Shown: positions 33,928 through 43,209 of the stretch, piece after piece
How the letters are laid out: every line of letters starts with the position of its first letter
Position numbering within the stretch: the first letter of the stretch is position 1
Assembly: GCF_013364195.1 (NCBI RefSeq)
Contig: NZ_CP054918.1
Location: 7,367,001 to 7,431,000 of the forward strand
Reading direction: 5' to 3'
Origin: Streptomyces sp. NA04227
Lineage (GTDB): Bacteria; Actinomycetota; Actinomycetes; Streptomycetales; Streptomycetaceae
DNA: 64,000 bases
Made by a program: the position numbers and the translations under genes
The notes under the pieces: generated by a model
Database searches by the model: none
What the model was told of the DNA's origin: nothing
What the model saw: the letters and a program-made list of their open reading frames with translations, nothing else

Positions 33928-34887
33928 GTGACGACGCATTCGAACACTCCTGCCGGTTGGTACCCGGACCCGCACGGCGGCGCCGGACTGCTGCGGTGGT
34001 GGGACGGCAACCAGTGGACCGAGCACACCAGCGGCGGTCAGCAGTCGGAGCAGCAGCCCGGTCAGGCGCAGGATGGCCAGGCGCAGGGCCAGCAGGCGCC
34101 CGGGCAGATTCCGGGGCAGCAGGGCGCCGCGGCCGGTGGTCAGTACGGTTCGGCGGCCGGTGGCCAGGGGCAGCCCGGTGCGCAGGCGTCGTACGGTCAG
34201 CAGGCGCCGCAGCAGGCCGCCGACCCCGCCAAGGTGCAGCGCCAGGTGCAGCAGCAGGCCGGGCTCGCGCCGAGCGGGCAGGGTGGCGGGACGCTGTTCA
34301 CCGAGCCCGTTCTGGTGGTGAACCAGAAGGCCAAGCTGATCGAGCTGACCAATGAGTACAGCGTGTTCGACCAGCAGGGCCGGACGCTCGGCTCCGTCGT
34401 CCAGGTCGGCCAGAGCACGCTGAAGAAGGTCGCGCGGTTCGTCGCCAGCGTCGACCAGTTCATGACGCACCGCCTGGAGATCCGGGACGCGAACGGGCAG
34501 CCGCAGCTCGTGCTCACACGCCCGCGGAAGTTCATGAAGTCGCGGGTGATCGTGGAGCGTCCGGACGGACAGCCGCTCGGCGAGATCGTGCAGCAGAACG
34601 TCATCGGCAAGATCAACTTCGCGATCATGGCCGGTGGCCAGCAGATCGGCGCGATCAAGGCGGAGAACTGGCGCGCCTGGAACTTCGCCATCGTCGACCA
34701 CGCGGACAACGAGGTCGCCCGGATCACCAAGACCTGGGAAGGCCTCGCCAAGACGCTCTTCACCACCGCGGACAACTACGTCCTGCAGATCCACTACCAA
34801 CTGCCCGAGCCCCTGCACAGCCTCGTCGTCGCGACGGCCCTGACCGTCGACACGGCGCTCAAGCAGGACTCCCGCGGCCTCGGCTGA
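33928..34887 (+). CDS. DUF2510 and scramblase/LURP-one-like domain protein
   Basis: A 319-residue protein. Residues 8-35 form a DUF2510 motif (PAGWYPDPHGGAGLLRWWDG, then QWTEHTS). A low-complexity linker rich in Gln, Gly and Ala follows (about 37-110). The C-terminal about 200 residues resemble phospholipid scramblase/LURP-one proteins (EPVLVVNQKAKLIELTNEYS, then VFDQQGRTLGSVVQ and GQPLGEIVQQNV). No signal peptide. The start is GTG with no ribosome-binding site; TACTGT seven bases before it could be a -10 element, so translation may be leaderless. Function is unknown; a membrane-surface role is possible. Confidence 0.85.
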   Translation: MTTHSNTPAGWYPDPHGGAGLLRWWDGNQWTEHTSGGQQSEQQPGQAQDGQAQGQQAPGQIPGQQGAAAGGQYGSAAGGQGQPGAQASYGQQAPQQAADPAKVQRQVQQQAGLAPSGQGGGTLFTEPVLVVNQKAKLIELTNEYSVFDQQGRTLGSVVQVGQSTLKKVARFVASVDQFMTHRLEIRDANGQPQLVLTRPRKFMKSRVIVERPDGQPLGEIVQQNVIGKINFAIMAGGQQIGAIKAENWRAWNFAIVDHADNEVARITKTWEGLAKTLFTTADNYVLQIHYQLPEPLHSLVVATALTVDTALKQDSRGLG

Positions 34888-34911
34888 GACGCCGCGCCCG
34901 CCCGTGCGAAG

Positions 34912-34941
34912 GGGCCGACGACCGTAACCGGTCGTCGGCCC
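34912..34941. terminator. Bidirectional terminator hairpin
   Basis: GGGCCGACGACCG-taac-CGGTCGTCGGCCC, a perfect 13-bp stem with a 4-base loop, between convergent genes and followed by a short T-rich stretch. Confidence 0.85.
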
Positions 34942-34986
34942 ATTTGTCTGGGTCGGCCTGTCCACGGGCCGACCGCGCTCGCCCGC

Positions 34987-35973
34987 TCAGCCGACCCGTC
35001 GTTCCGGCGGCGTTCCCGGCAGGCGGGCAGCTGCTTCGTCCGGCAGCTGCGAGGGCGCACCGTCGAGAGGCGGTTGTTCGAGCGCGAGGGGAGGTGGCTG
35101 CCGCAGCGGTCCCGCCTGCGACGGTACGTACGACAGGACGGTGGTGCTGCGCGGTTCGGGATGGGCGGCGCGGGCCAGGAGGAAGACACCGCGTCCGGCG
35201 AGCAGGGCCCCGAGCAGGGCGAGCAGCAGGCCGAGCGGGCCGCCGGCGAAACGTTCGCCGAGGAGCGTGACGCCGATCGCGGCGGCGGCGATCGGATTGC
35301 TCAGGGTCACCACGGCGAGCGGTGCGCCGAGCCCGTAACGGAAGGCGGTCTGGGCGAGCAGCAGGCTGCCCGCGGCGAACCCGGCCACCAGGACGGCGAC
35401 CGTGATCACCTTGAGGTCCAGCGGCGAGGCGCCGTCGTCGGTGACCGCCACCGTCACCGTCTGGGTGAGCGCCGAGCCGAGTCCCGAGGCGATGCCCGAG
35501 GCGGTGGCGAAGCGCAGCCCGGGGCGTCGGCCGCGGCAGAGCATCGCGATCAGACAGCTGCTGGCCGCCGCGACGAGGAGGGCCTCCTGGAAGGAGAGCC
35601 GCTCCTCCGGCGCCGGACCGGTCGCCGTGACCATCAGCGCACTGAGGCCGATCAGGGTCAGCAGAGTGCCGCGCCACTCGACGCGCGCCACCCGGCGGTG
35701 CGCCATCCGCGCGCCCAGCGGCACGGCGGCCACCAGGGTCAGTGCGCCGAGCGGCTGGACCAGGGTGAGCGAGCCGAATTTCAGCGCCGCGACATGGAGG
35801 AGAGCCCCGCCGGAGTTGAGACTCACGGCCCCCCACCAGGAGCCCGTGGACAGCAGCCGCCGCATTCCCGAGTCACCGGTGCGTGCCGCGAGGCGCTCCT
35901 GGGACACGGCGGCGGCCGCGTACGCGACGGCCGACAGCAGGCTCAGCAGGACCGCGAGCAGGGTGGCGCTCAT
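34987..35973 (-). CDS. EamA/DMT-family transporter
   Basis: A 328-residue membrane protein with about nine to ten hydrophobic helices in two EamA-type halves (SLLSAVAYAAAAVSQERLAA at the start; LVQPLGALTLVAAVPLGARM at the end of half one; LSNPIAAAAIGVTLLGERFA in half two). The C-terminal about 50 residues are a proline-rich cytoplasmic tail. Members export or import small metabolites; the substrate is unknown. It is divergent from a TetR gene with a strong operator array between, so it is probably the TetR protein's target. Confidence 0.9.
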   Translation of the reverse strand: MSATLLAVLLSLLSAVAYAAAAVSQERLAARTGDSGMRRLLSTGSWWGAVSLNSGGALLHVAALKFGSLTLVQPLGALTLVAAVPLGARMAHRRVARVEWRGTLLTLIGLSALMVTATGPAPEERLSFQEALLVAAASSCLIAMLCRGRRPGLRFATASGIASGLGSALTQTVTVAVTDDGASPLDLKVITVAVLVAGFAAGSLLLAQTAFRYGLGAPLAVVTLSNPIAAAAIGVTLLGERFAGGPLGLLLALLGALLAGRGVFLLARAAHPEPRSTTVLSYVPSQAGPLRQPPPLALEQPPLDGAPSQLPDEAAARLPGTPPERRVG

Positions 35974-36235
35974 GGCGCGGTCACCGGTGCGCGACAGGCA
36001 CCGGCGGGGAGCGCGGGGCCGGTGAGTCCGGCAGGACTCCGCTGATCCGTCGGGCCCACGGGGACTGCGGGACCCGTGGGAGGGGAAAACCGTACGTACG
36101 AGACCGGGAGAGTGCGAGCGGTGCGCGCGGGCACCGATGCGGCGGCTTCCTTCACGGCGAGGCTCCCTGAACCATTTCGCTCGACTGTCGTCGGTCGTAC
36201 GTTGCGTGGCCGGGCGTGGCCACCGGCCAGGCCCT
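35974..36235. other. Leader region of the EamA transporter
   Basis: About 260 bases between the transporter start and the operator array. No gene is supported. The distance implies a long 5' leader for the transporter if its promoter lies in the array. Confidence 0.4.
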
Positions 36236-36292
36236 TATCGATACGAAAGTGTACCGATACGCGCTCGTATCGGTACACTGACGTATCGGTAA
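36236..36292. promoter_or_regulatory. TetR operator array
   Basis: The core is a perfect 13-bp inverted repeat, GTGTACCGATACG-cgct-CGTATCGGTACAC (36249-36278). It is flanked by more half-sites, TTATCGATACG on the left and CGTATCGGTAA on the right. The array lies about 65-120 bases before the TetR start and upstream of the divergent EamA gene, so it likely controls both. Confidence 0.7.
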
Positions 36293-36354
36293 TTGGAATG
36301 TGACAATTCCGATCCACAGGGCAAGCGCGGATCGCAGCACCAAGGAGGCCGGTC

Positions 36355-37035
36355 ATGACCGTGCGGACGGAAGGCGCCGCCGCGGTGTCGTCGTCGCGCC
36401 GGTCGAAGATCACGCCCGCGCGCGAACGCGAGCTCTACGACGCGGTGCTCGACGAGATCCGGGAGAACGGCTACGAGGCCCTGACCATGGAGGGGGTGGC
36501 CGCCCGGACCCGGTGCAGCAAGTCGACCCTCTACCGGCAGTGGGGTTCCAAGCCGCGGTTCGTCGTGGCCGCCCTGCGCGGCACCCACTGCGTGCGGTTC
36601 GCGGGCATCGACACCGGCTCGCTGGCGGGCGACCTGCGGGCGGCAGCGCGCTCCGCGGGCGAGGGCTCCGACGCGGACACCACCTTGATGCACGCGCTCG
36701 CCCACGCCGCGCTGCGCGACGAGGCGCTGCACACGGCCCTGCGCGAGGCACTGGTGGAACCCGAGGTCGCGGCCCTCGACGCGATGGTCCGGCGTGCGAC
36801 GGAGCGCGGCGAGATCCCCGCCGACAACCCTGCGGCGCCGTTCCTCGCCGCCCAGCTCATCGGGGTCATCCGGGCCCGTCCGATGCTGGAGGGTACGTAC
36901 GCGGACGCCGAATACCTCGTCAGTTTTGTGGACGCCTGTGTCCTCCAGCCGCTCGGCCTCACCGCGGACCGGGCCGGGGGCCGCACCGCCGCAGCACCGA
37001 ACTGCCGTCCTTCGCAGGGCAGTTGCGACTCCTGA
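36355..37035 (+). CDS. TetR-family transcriptional regulator
   Basis: A 226-residue repressor-type protein. The N-terminal helix-turn-helix reads LYDAVLDEIRENGYEALTME then GVAARTRCSKSTLYRQWGSK. The C-terminal part (residues about 80-200) resembles TetR_C domains with APFLAAQLIGVIRARPML. The ATG at 36355 follows AAGGAGGCCGGTC. Facing away from the EamA transporter with a clear palindromic array between, it most likely represses itself and the transporter, released by the transported compound. Confidence 0.92.
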   Translation: MTVRTEGAAAVSSSRRSKITPARERELYDAVLDEIRENGYEALTMEGVAARTRCSKSTLYRQWGSKPRFVVAALRGTHCVRFAGIDTGSLAGDLRAAARSAGEGSDADTTLMHALAHAALRDEALHTALREALVEPEVAALDAMVRRATERGEIPADNPAAPFLAAQLIGVIRARPMLEGTYADAEYLVSFVDACVLQPLGLTADRAGGRTAAAPNCRPSQGSCDS

Positions 37036-37198
37036 GCATGTGCGGGACCGTAATACCACAGCCAGGCGGCAAGATTCATCCATCATGACCAAGCTTCACG
37101 GTCAGCCACCGCGGCGCCACACCTGCGGCTAGGCTCGAACGGTACGCCGACCGCGAGGGCGCGGGTCGATACGGACGGGCGAAGCTGGAGGTAGCGCG

Positions 37199-39886
37199 AT
37201 GACGCTGGGCCGGGCCTCGGCCGCCGCCCCGCTGTGGGAACGTGAGACCGAACTCGCCGACGCCGAAAGGGCGTTGACCGAACTCTGCGAGGGCCGCTCC
37301 TCGGGCAGCCTGCTCGTGTTCGGGGGTGAGGCGGGCATCGGCAAGACCGCGCTGCTCGGCGAGGTGCGCCGGCTCGCGAACGGCCGGTGCACCGTCTGGT
37401 CGGCCCGCGGCGGCGAGGCCGTCACCTCCGTACCGTTCAACGTCGTACGGCAGTTGCTGCAACCGGCACTGCTCGGGCTCGGTCCCGAGGAGGCCCGGGC
37501 GTATCTGGGCGACCGGTACGACATCGTGGGCCCCGCGCTCGGCATAGCCGAGCCGAGTGGGAGCCGGGCCGATCCGCAGGGCGTCTGCGACGGACTCGTG
37601 GAGGCCGTCGGACGGCTCGCCAACCGCGACTGGCCGCTGGTCCTGCTGATCGACGACGCCCACTGGGCCGACCAGGAGACCCTGCGCTGGCTCGCCGCGT
37701 TCGCCGAACGCCTCGACGCCCTGCCGGTACTTCTCGTCGTCGCCCACCGCCCCGGCGAGGCCAAGGGCGAGAGCGCCCAGTTCCTGGACCGGGTCGGCGC
37801 CGCCGCGCGGCCCCGTACCACCCTGCACGCACTCACTCCGGACGCCACCGCGGGACTGACCCGCGCGAGCCTCGGCGAGCACGCGGACGCGCCGTTCTGC
37901 CGTGAGGTCTGGGCGGTCACCGGCGGCAATCCGTACGAGACCGTCGAACTCCTCGCGAAGGTGCGGGACGCGGGACTCGACCCGGTGGAGACCTCGGCCG
38001 GGGAGCTGCGGGACCTCAACAGGTCCGCGCGCGGGCGTGGCCTGGTCGCGCGTCTGGAGGACATGGGCACCGATGTCACCCGGTTCGCCTGGGCGGCGGC
38101 GATCCTCGGCACCCGGATCCCGGCGGAGCTGGCCGCGCGGCTCGCCGGACTGACCCCGCAGGACGCCCAGCGCTGCGCGGAGCGCCTGTGCACGGCACGC
38201 ATCCTCACCACCACCGGACAGCAGGACGCCCGGGAACCGGACGGTGAGGAACCGGCGCCACAGGACCTGGAGTTCGTGCATCCGCTGATCGCCAGCGCCG
38301 TTTACCAGTCGATCCCGGACGCCACGCGCACCGGGATGCACGGCCTGGCGGCCTGGGCCGTCACCCAGTCCGGACGCGGGGCCGCCGCGGCCTCCCGGCA
38401 CCTCCTGGAGGTGCACCCCGACGACGACGCGGAACTCGTCGAGCAGATGCGCCAGGCCGCCCGCGAACACCTGGCCGTCGGCGCTCCGGACGCCGCCCGG
38501 CGCTGCCTCGAACGGGCCTTGCAGGAACCGCCGTTGCCCTCGGTGCACGCCTCAGTCCTCTACGAACTCGGCTGCGCGACGCTGCTCACCTCACCCGCCA
38601 CCACCGTCGGACATCTGCGCCGGGCCCTGTCCATGCCCGGTCTCGAAGGCGAGTTGCGGGTCGACGCGGTCTGCCGCCTCTCGCAGGCGCTGGTGCACAA
38701 CAACCAGCTGGAGGAGGCGGTACTCGCCGTCGACACCGAGGCCGACCGGCTGCCGCCCGGCCCGGCACGACTGCGCCTTCAGGCCATGCACTACATGTGG
38801 GAGGGCATCCACGCCGGTGAGGAGGACTCGCCCGGCCGCTCGCGCAGCCTGGCCGCGCTCGCCGGACCGCTGACCGGGCGCGACAACTCCGAGCGCGTGC
38901 TGCTGATCCTGCGTGCCTTCGACGTCATGACCCGCGGCGAGAGCGCCGAACAGGTCGTCGAGCTCTGCGACCGTGCCCTGGTCAACGGGCGTCTCGCGCC
39001 GGGCCTCGGCTGGACCGACGCCGAGTGGGGCTTCGAACTCCTCGTCATGCTGGGCAGTGCGTACGCCTTCGCGGACCGGCTCGACCGCGCCGAGAGCCTG
39101 TTCGGCGACGCCCTGCGCACGTACGAGAGCGCGGGCTGGAGCGGCGGACACCTCGCCCTCGCGCACGCCTTCGTCGGCTATGTGCACCGCAGGCGCGGCC
39201 GTCTCGCCGAGGCGGAGGCCTTCCTGCGCGAGGCCCTCAGGCTCGCCGACCGTGTGGGCAGCGGACTGCCCATGCACTGGGACGTCGCCTGCATGCTCAT
39301 CGACACCCTGCTCGCCCGCGGCCGCGTCGACGAGTCGCTGCGGATCGCCGAGGGCTACGGCTTCGAACCGCCCTACCCCTCCACGCTCGTACTGCCCGAC
39401 CTGCATTCGGTACGCGGACGGCTGCTCATCGCGGCGGACCGCACCAAGGAGGGCATCGGCGAACTGGAGGCGGCCGAGCGTGCCTCGGCCGCACGCGGCG
39501 GGCACAACACGGTGATGGCACCCTGGGCCGCAGACCTGGCACGGGCCCTTGCCACCGACGACCCGCGTCGCGCGGAAGCGCTCGCCACCCAGGCGCGGGC
39601 CCAGGCCGAACGGTTCGGCACCGACACCGCCATAGGCGAGGCACTGCGCTGCGCCGCCGCCCTGGAGACCGGCCAGCGTTCGGTGACGCTGTACGCGCAG
39701 GCGGTCGCCTATCTGGAGGCCTCGCCCAGCGCCTACGAACACGCCCTGGCCCGCGTCGAGTACGGCATCGCCGCCCGCTCCAGGGCCGAACTCGCCCGCG
39801 GTCTGACGCTGGCCAAGTCCTGCGGCGCGGACGGTCTCGCCGCCCGGGCACGCGAAGTGCTGGACACCGGACGCGGGTTGCGCTGA
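37199..39886 (+). CDS. LAL/MalT-like AAA ATPase lacking the LuxR DNA-binding domain
   Basis: An 895-residue protein with the layout of large LuxR-type regulators: an N-terminal ATPase (Walker A FGGEAGIGKTALLGEV about residue 45; Walker B PLVLLIDDAHWADQ about residue 147), a middle region with a GGNPYETVEL-type segment, and TPR-like helical repeats (GCATLLTSPATTVGHLRRAL; AEAEAFLREALRLADRVGS). Family members normally end in a 60-residue LuxR helix-turn-helix, but this one ends AREVLDTGRGLR with no such domain, and no separate one follows. It may be a STAND-type signalling ATPase working through partners. The ATG at 37199 follows GGAGGTAGCGCG. Confidence 0.88.
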   Translation: MTLGRASAAAPLWERETELADAERALTELCEGRSSGSLLVFGGEAGIGKTALLGEVRRLANGRCTVWSARGGEAVTSVPFNVVRQLLQPALLGLGPEEARAYLGDRYDIVGPALGIAEPSGSRADPQGVCDGLVEAVGRLANRDWPLVLLIDDAHWADQETLRWLAAFAERLDALPVLLVVAHRPGEAKGESAQFLDRVGAAARPRTTLHALTPDATAGLTRASLGEHADAPFCREVWAVTGGNPYETVELLAKVRDAGLDPVETSAGELRDLNRSARGRGLVARLEDMGTDVTRFAWAAAILGTRIPAELAARLAGLTPQDAQRCAERLCTARILTTTGQQDAREPDGEEPAPQDLEFVHPLIASAVYQSIPDATRTGMHGLAAWAVTQSGRGAAAASRHLLEVHPDDDAELVEQMRQAAREHLAVGAPDAARRCLERALQEPPLPSVHASVLYELGCATLLTSPATTVGHLRRALSMPGLEGELRVDAVCRLSQALVHNNQLEEAVLAVDTEADRLPPGPARLRLQAMHYMWEGIHAGEEDSPGRSRSLAALAGPLTGRDNSERVLLILRAFDVMTRGESAEQVVELCDRALVNGRLAPGLGWTDAEWGFELLVMLGSAYAFADRLDRAESLFGDALRTYESAGWSGGHLALAHAFVGYVHRRRGRLAEAEAFLREALRLADRVGSGLPMHWDVACMLIDTLLARGRVDESLRIAEGYGFEPPYPSTLVLPDLHSVRGRLLIAADRTKEGIGELEAAERASAARGGHNTVMAPWAADLARALATDDPRRAEALATQARAQAERFGTDTAIGEALRCAAALETGQRSVTLYAQAVAYLEASPSAYEHALARVEYGIAARSRAELARGLTLAKSCGADGLAARAREVLDTGRGLR

Positions 39887-39962
39887 CGTTCATGCCGACG
39901 ACCACCGGGTGCGGACGCCGTCAGGGGCGCCGCACCCGGCCGGTCCGAGGTCCGGCGTCGCC

Positions 39963-40946
39963 CTACGCCTTCGCCAGCACGATCCACACCGGACCGCGCG
40001 CGAACGGCAGTTGGTCGCCGTCCTTGTCGGTGAACTCGGTGGCCCGGCTCGCCGAGGGCCGCTCCCACTGCGCCGGGTAGGCCCGGCCGTCGCGCAGGAC
40101 GACGGCGCGTCCGGAGCCGGTGCTCTCGGTCAGCGGGGAGTTGCTGCCGTGCACGTCGTGGAAGCGGGACTGGCTCACCTTCACGTACTGCACCACCACC
40201 GTGCCCGCCGTCAGGTCCCCGCCGCCGGACGTCCGTGCCCGGGTGCCGTCCATCGCGACCAGCCAGCGGCTTCGCTCGGCCGACCAGGAGAAGGTGAACC
40301 GCGCCGCGGGGAAGGCGACCGTACGTGCCTCGGTGCGGGTGCCGCCCGGGGGGCGCGGACCGAAGGTGACTCCGGCGCGTTCCAACTCCTCCGTACCGGC
40401 AGGGGACTTGAGCAGCTTGTCCGGGTGTACGTAGAGGTTGTGCGGCGCGGGCCGGTCCTGGCTGCGGACGAAGGCGCCGGCCGGGGCGCTGCCCGGAGTC
40501 TCGGGCCGCAGCGGGGCCGATTTGATGAGCGGCATCAGCTTGGACTGCGCGCCGGAGAACGCGAGCACCGGGTCGTCGAACTGGCGCAGCAGGTCCAGAT
40601 CGCTCTCGCGAGCGCTGCGCACCGGGCCGACCGTCTTCGGCAGCTTGGTGGCGTAGACGGCCATCAGCCTGCTGAGCCCCGCCTCGACCTGCTCGACGTA
40701 GACCACATCGGCGCCGTCCACTCCGGTCTGCGGGCGCGCCGGACCGACGTTGTCCACCTTCACCGCGAGCACCGGACCGCCGCCCCCGGTCGAGCGCTCC
40801 TCACCGGTCTCCTCCTCGGGGGTGCACGCCGGTATCAGCGCGGCGAGCAGCGCCGCCGACACCAGTGCCGTCCACTTCGCGCGGCCGCGCCTGCCGGGTC
40901 CGTCGTGCCTGCCGCGCCCGTCGTGCTGCCCGTGTATCGCTCGCAC
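39963..40946 (-). CDS. DUF3048-domain (YerB-like) lipoprotein
   Basis: A 327-residue exported lipoprotein. It starts at GTG 40946, preceded by GAGGGGGACGAT. A charged n-region is followed by TALVSAALLAALIPACTPEE, with the lipidated cysteine at about residue 37. The DUF3048 core is evident: VLAVKVDNVGPARPQTGVDG, VYVEQVEAGLSRLMAVY, VGPVRSARESDLDLLRQFD, and later VVLRDGRAYPAQWERPS. Members of this family are cell-surface proteins of unknown activity. It is convergent with the LAL-type ATPase. Confidence 0.88.
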   Translation of the reverse strand: MRAIHGQHDGRGRHDGPGRRGRAKWTALVSAALLAALIPACTPEEETGEERSTGGGGPVLAVKVDNVGPARPQTGVDGADVVYVEQVEAGLSRLMAVYATKLPKTVGPVRSARESDLDLLRQFDDPVLAFSGAQSKLMPLIKSAPLRPETPGSAPAGAFVRSQDRPAPHNLYVHPDKLLKSPAGTEELERAGVTFGPRPPGGTRTEARTVAFPAARFTFSWSAERSRWLVAMDGTRARTSGGGDLTAGTVVVQYVKVSQSRFHDVHGSNSPLTESTGSGRAVVLRDGRAYPAQWERPSASRATEFTDKDGDQLPFARGPVWIVLAKA

Positions 40947-41052
40947 ATCGTCCCCCTCGCCCCGGACCCGTCGGCCGGGTTCTACCCCGTACGCGGCTCG
41001 GGGCACCCTCGCCGGGGCCGTCCGCCCGGGAACCGCGGCGCGCGGGCCGTCC

Positions 41053-42123
41053 TCACTTCGCCGTACCGAGAATCTCCGCCAGGTCATAACGCACCGGCTC
41101 CTCCAGCTGCGCGTAGGTGCAGCTCTCCGGAGTGCGGTCGGGGCGCCACCGCCGAAAGCGCGCGGTGTGCCGGAACCGGGCCCCGTTCTCCATGTGGTCG
41201 TAGGCCACCTCGCAGACCCGCTCCGGGCGCAGCGGCACCCAGGAGAGGTCCTTCTTGCCGCTCCAGCGGCTGGGAGCGCCCGGCAGCCGGGCGCTCTCGT
41301 GTGCGGCCTGTTCGCCCCAGGCCGCCCAGGGGTGTCCGGCCGCCGACTCCATCCGCAGCGGCTCCAGTTCCTCGACGAGTTCGGCACGCCGCTTCATCGG
41401 GAACGCGGCCGCCACACCGACGTGCTGGAGGGTGCCGGCGGGATCGTGCAGGCCGAGCAGCAGCGAGCCGACCACCGGGCCGCTCTTGTGGAACCGGTAG
41501 CCCGCCACCACCACGTCCGCGGTGCGCTCGTGTTTGACCTTGAACATCACGCGTTCGTTCTGCCGGTAGCCGAGCGTCAGCGGCTTGGCGATCACTCCGT
41601 CCAGGCCCGCGCCCTCGTACTGGTCGAACCACCGCTCGGCCACCGCCGGATCCGTGGTCGCGGGGGCCACGTGCACCGGCGGGCGGACCCCGGCGAGCAC
41701 GCCCTCCAGCCGCTCGCGCCGCTCGGTCTGCGGTACGTCCAGGAGCGCGTCGTCACCGAGCGCGAGCAGGTCGAAGGCGACAAAGGCGGCCGGTGTGCGT
41801 TCGGCGAGCAGCCGGACCCGTGAGTCGGCCGGATGGATGCGCTCGGTGAGGGCGTCGAAGTCGAGATGCCCGTCCCGGGCGATCACGATCTCGCCGTCCA
41901 GGACACAGCGCTCGGGCACCCGCTCGGCGAGCGCCGCGACCAGTTCCGGGAAGTACCTGGTCAGCGGCTTGCCGGTGCGGCTGCCCAGCTCGATCTCGGC
42001 GCCGTCGCGGAAGACGATCGCGCGGAACCCGTCCCATTTGGCCTCGTACAGCATGTCCGGCGGAATCCGTGCGACGGACTTCGCCAGCATCGGCTTCACG
42101 GGCGGCATCACCGGAAGGTCCAT
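41053..42123 (-). CDS. ATP-dependent DNA ligase (LigC/LigD-ligase type)
   Basis: A 356-residue ligase sealing nicks through a ligase-AMP intermediate. The adenylated lysine is K29 in YEAKWDGFRAIVF; other motifs are ELGSRTGKPLTRYFPEL, CVLDGEIVIARDG, FVAFDLLALG, GLDGVIAKPLTLGY and VMFKVKHERTADVVV. After about residue 220 comes the OB-fold domain. It is divergent, 63 bases apart, from the LigD-type polymerase, the usual bacterial end-joining pair. No ribosome-binding site is visible, so it may be leaderless. Ku is not encoded in the window. Confidence 0.95.
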   Translation of the reverse strand: MDLPVMPPVKPMLAKSVARIPPDMLYEAKWDGFRAIVFRDGAEIELGSRTGKPLTRYFPELVAALAERVPERCVLDGEIVIARDGHLDFDALTERIHPADSRVRLLAERTPAAFVAFDLLALGDDALLDVPQTERRERLEGVLAGVRPPVHVAPATTDPAVAERWFDQYEGAGLDGVIAKPLTLGYRQNERVMFKVKHERTADVVVAGYRFHKSGPVVGSLLLGLHDPAGTLQHVGVAAAFPMKRRAELVEELEPLRMESAAGHPWAAWGEQAAHESARLPGAPSRWSGKKDLSWVPLRPERVCEVAYDHMENGARFRHTARFRRWRPDRTPESCTYAQLEEPVRYDLAEILGTAK

Positions 42124-42186
42124 AGACGAATTCTGCCGCGTTCCGCCGACATGCGCCTTCCGTCGCGTGGGGCCTACCGTGGCGGC

Positions 42187-43209
42187 ATGGCGGCGCGCAG
42201 CAACGCGGTGGAACTGACGGCAGGGTCGCGAACGGTACGGCTCTCCAGCCCCGACAAGATCTACTTCCCCGAGCCCGGCTACACCAAGCTGGACCTGGCG
42301 CACTACTACCTGGCCGTCGGCGAGGGCATCCTGCGGGCACTGCGGGACCGGCCGACCACCCTGGAGCGCTACCCGGAGGGCCTCGGCGGCGAGTCCTTCT
42401 TCCAAAAGCGCGTCCCCAAGCACCATCCGGACTGGATCCCGACGGCCCGGATCGAGTTCCCGAGCGGACGGCACGCCGACGAGATGTGCCCCACCGAGGT
42501 GGGCGCCGTGATCTGGGCCGCCCAGTTCGGCACCTTCACCTTCCACCCCTGGCCGGTGCGGCGCGCGGACACCGAGCACCCCGACGAACTGCGCCTGGAC
42601 CTCGACCCGCAACCCGGCACGGACTACGACGACGCGGTACGCGCCGCCCTCGAACTGCGCGCCCTGCTCGACGAGTTCGGGCTGCGCGGCTGGCCCAAGA
42701 CCTCCGGCGGCCGCGGCCTGCACGTCTTCGTGCCCATCGAGCCGCGGTGGACCTTCACCGAGGTGCGCCGCTGCGCCATCACCTGCGGCCGGGAACTGGA
42801 GCGACGGATGCCGGGTCGGGTGACCACCGCCTGGTGGAAGGAGGAACGCGGCGCACGGATCTTCGTCGACTACAACCAGACCGCCCGCGACCGCACCATC
42901 GCCTCCGCCTACTCCGTACGCCCCCATCCGCGCGCCCAGGTCTCCGCGCCGCTGCGCTGGGAGGAGGTCGGGCAGGCGCACCCGGCCGACTTCGACATCC
43001 GGTCCATGACGGCCAGGTTCGCCGAGCTGGGCGATGTGCACGCCGACATGGACGAGCACGCCTTCCGGCTCGACACCCTGCTCGAACGCGCCGAGCGCCA
43101 CGAGCACGACCATGGGCTCGGCGACCTGCCCTATCCGCCCGAGTACCCGAAGATGCCGGGCGAGCCGAAGCGCGTACAGCCGTCGCGGGCGCGGACTTCG
43201 ACGGACTGA
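42187..43209 (+). CDS. LigD-type primase-polymerase (end-joining polymerase domain)
   Basis: A 340-residue stand-alone polymerase of the archaeo-eukaryotic primase fold, which fills gaps and adds ribonucleotides at broken ends. Signatures: the start VRLSSPDKIYFPEPGYTK, ERYPEGLGGESFFQKRVP, the metal aspartates in LRLDLDPQPGTDYDD, the KTSGGRGLHVFVPI loop, and ARIFVDYNQTARDRTIASAY followed by SVRPHPRAQVSAPL. The ATG at 42187 is used since homology starts at about residue 10. It faces away from the DNA ligase, sharing a 63-base promoter region. The two likely act with Ku in double-strand break repair. Confidence 0.95.
   Translation: MAARSNAVELTAGSRTVRLSSPDKIYFPEPGYTKLDLAHYYLAVGEGILRALRDRPTTLERYPEGLGGESFFQKRVPKHHPDWIPTARIEFPSGRHADEMCPTEVGAVIWAAQFGTFTFHPWPVRRADTEHPDELRLDLDPQPGTDYDDAVRAALELRALLDEFGLRGWPKTSGGRGLHVFVPIEPRWTFTEVRRCAITCGRELERRMPGRVTTAWWKEERGARIFVDYNQTARDRTIASAYSVRPHPRAQVSAPLRWEEVGQAHPADFDIRSMTARFAELGDVHADMDEHAFRLDTLLERAERHEHDHGLGDLPYPPEYPKMPGEPKRVQPSRARTSTD

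Noticed and set aside
39963..41387. Long N-terminal extension of the DUF3048 lipoprotein
   Set aside because: It would run through the end of the ligase gene and hide the lipoprotein signal. GTG at 40946 has a good ribosome-binding site.
41833..42186. N-terminal extension of the LigD-type polymerase by about 118 codons
   Set aside because: It would overlap the divergent ligase gene; homology starts just after the ATG at 42187.
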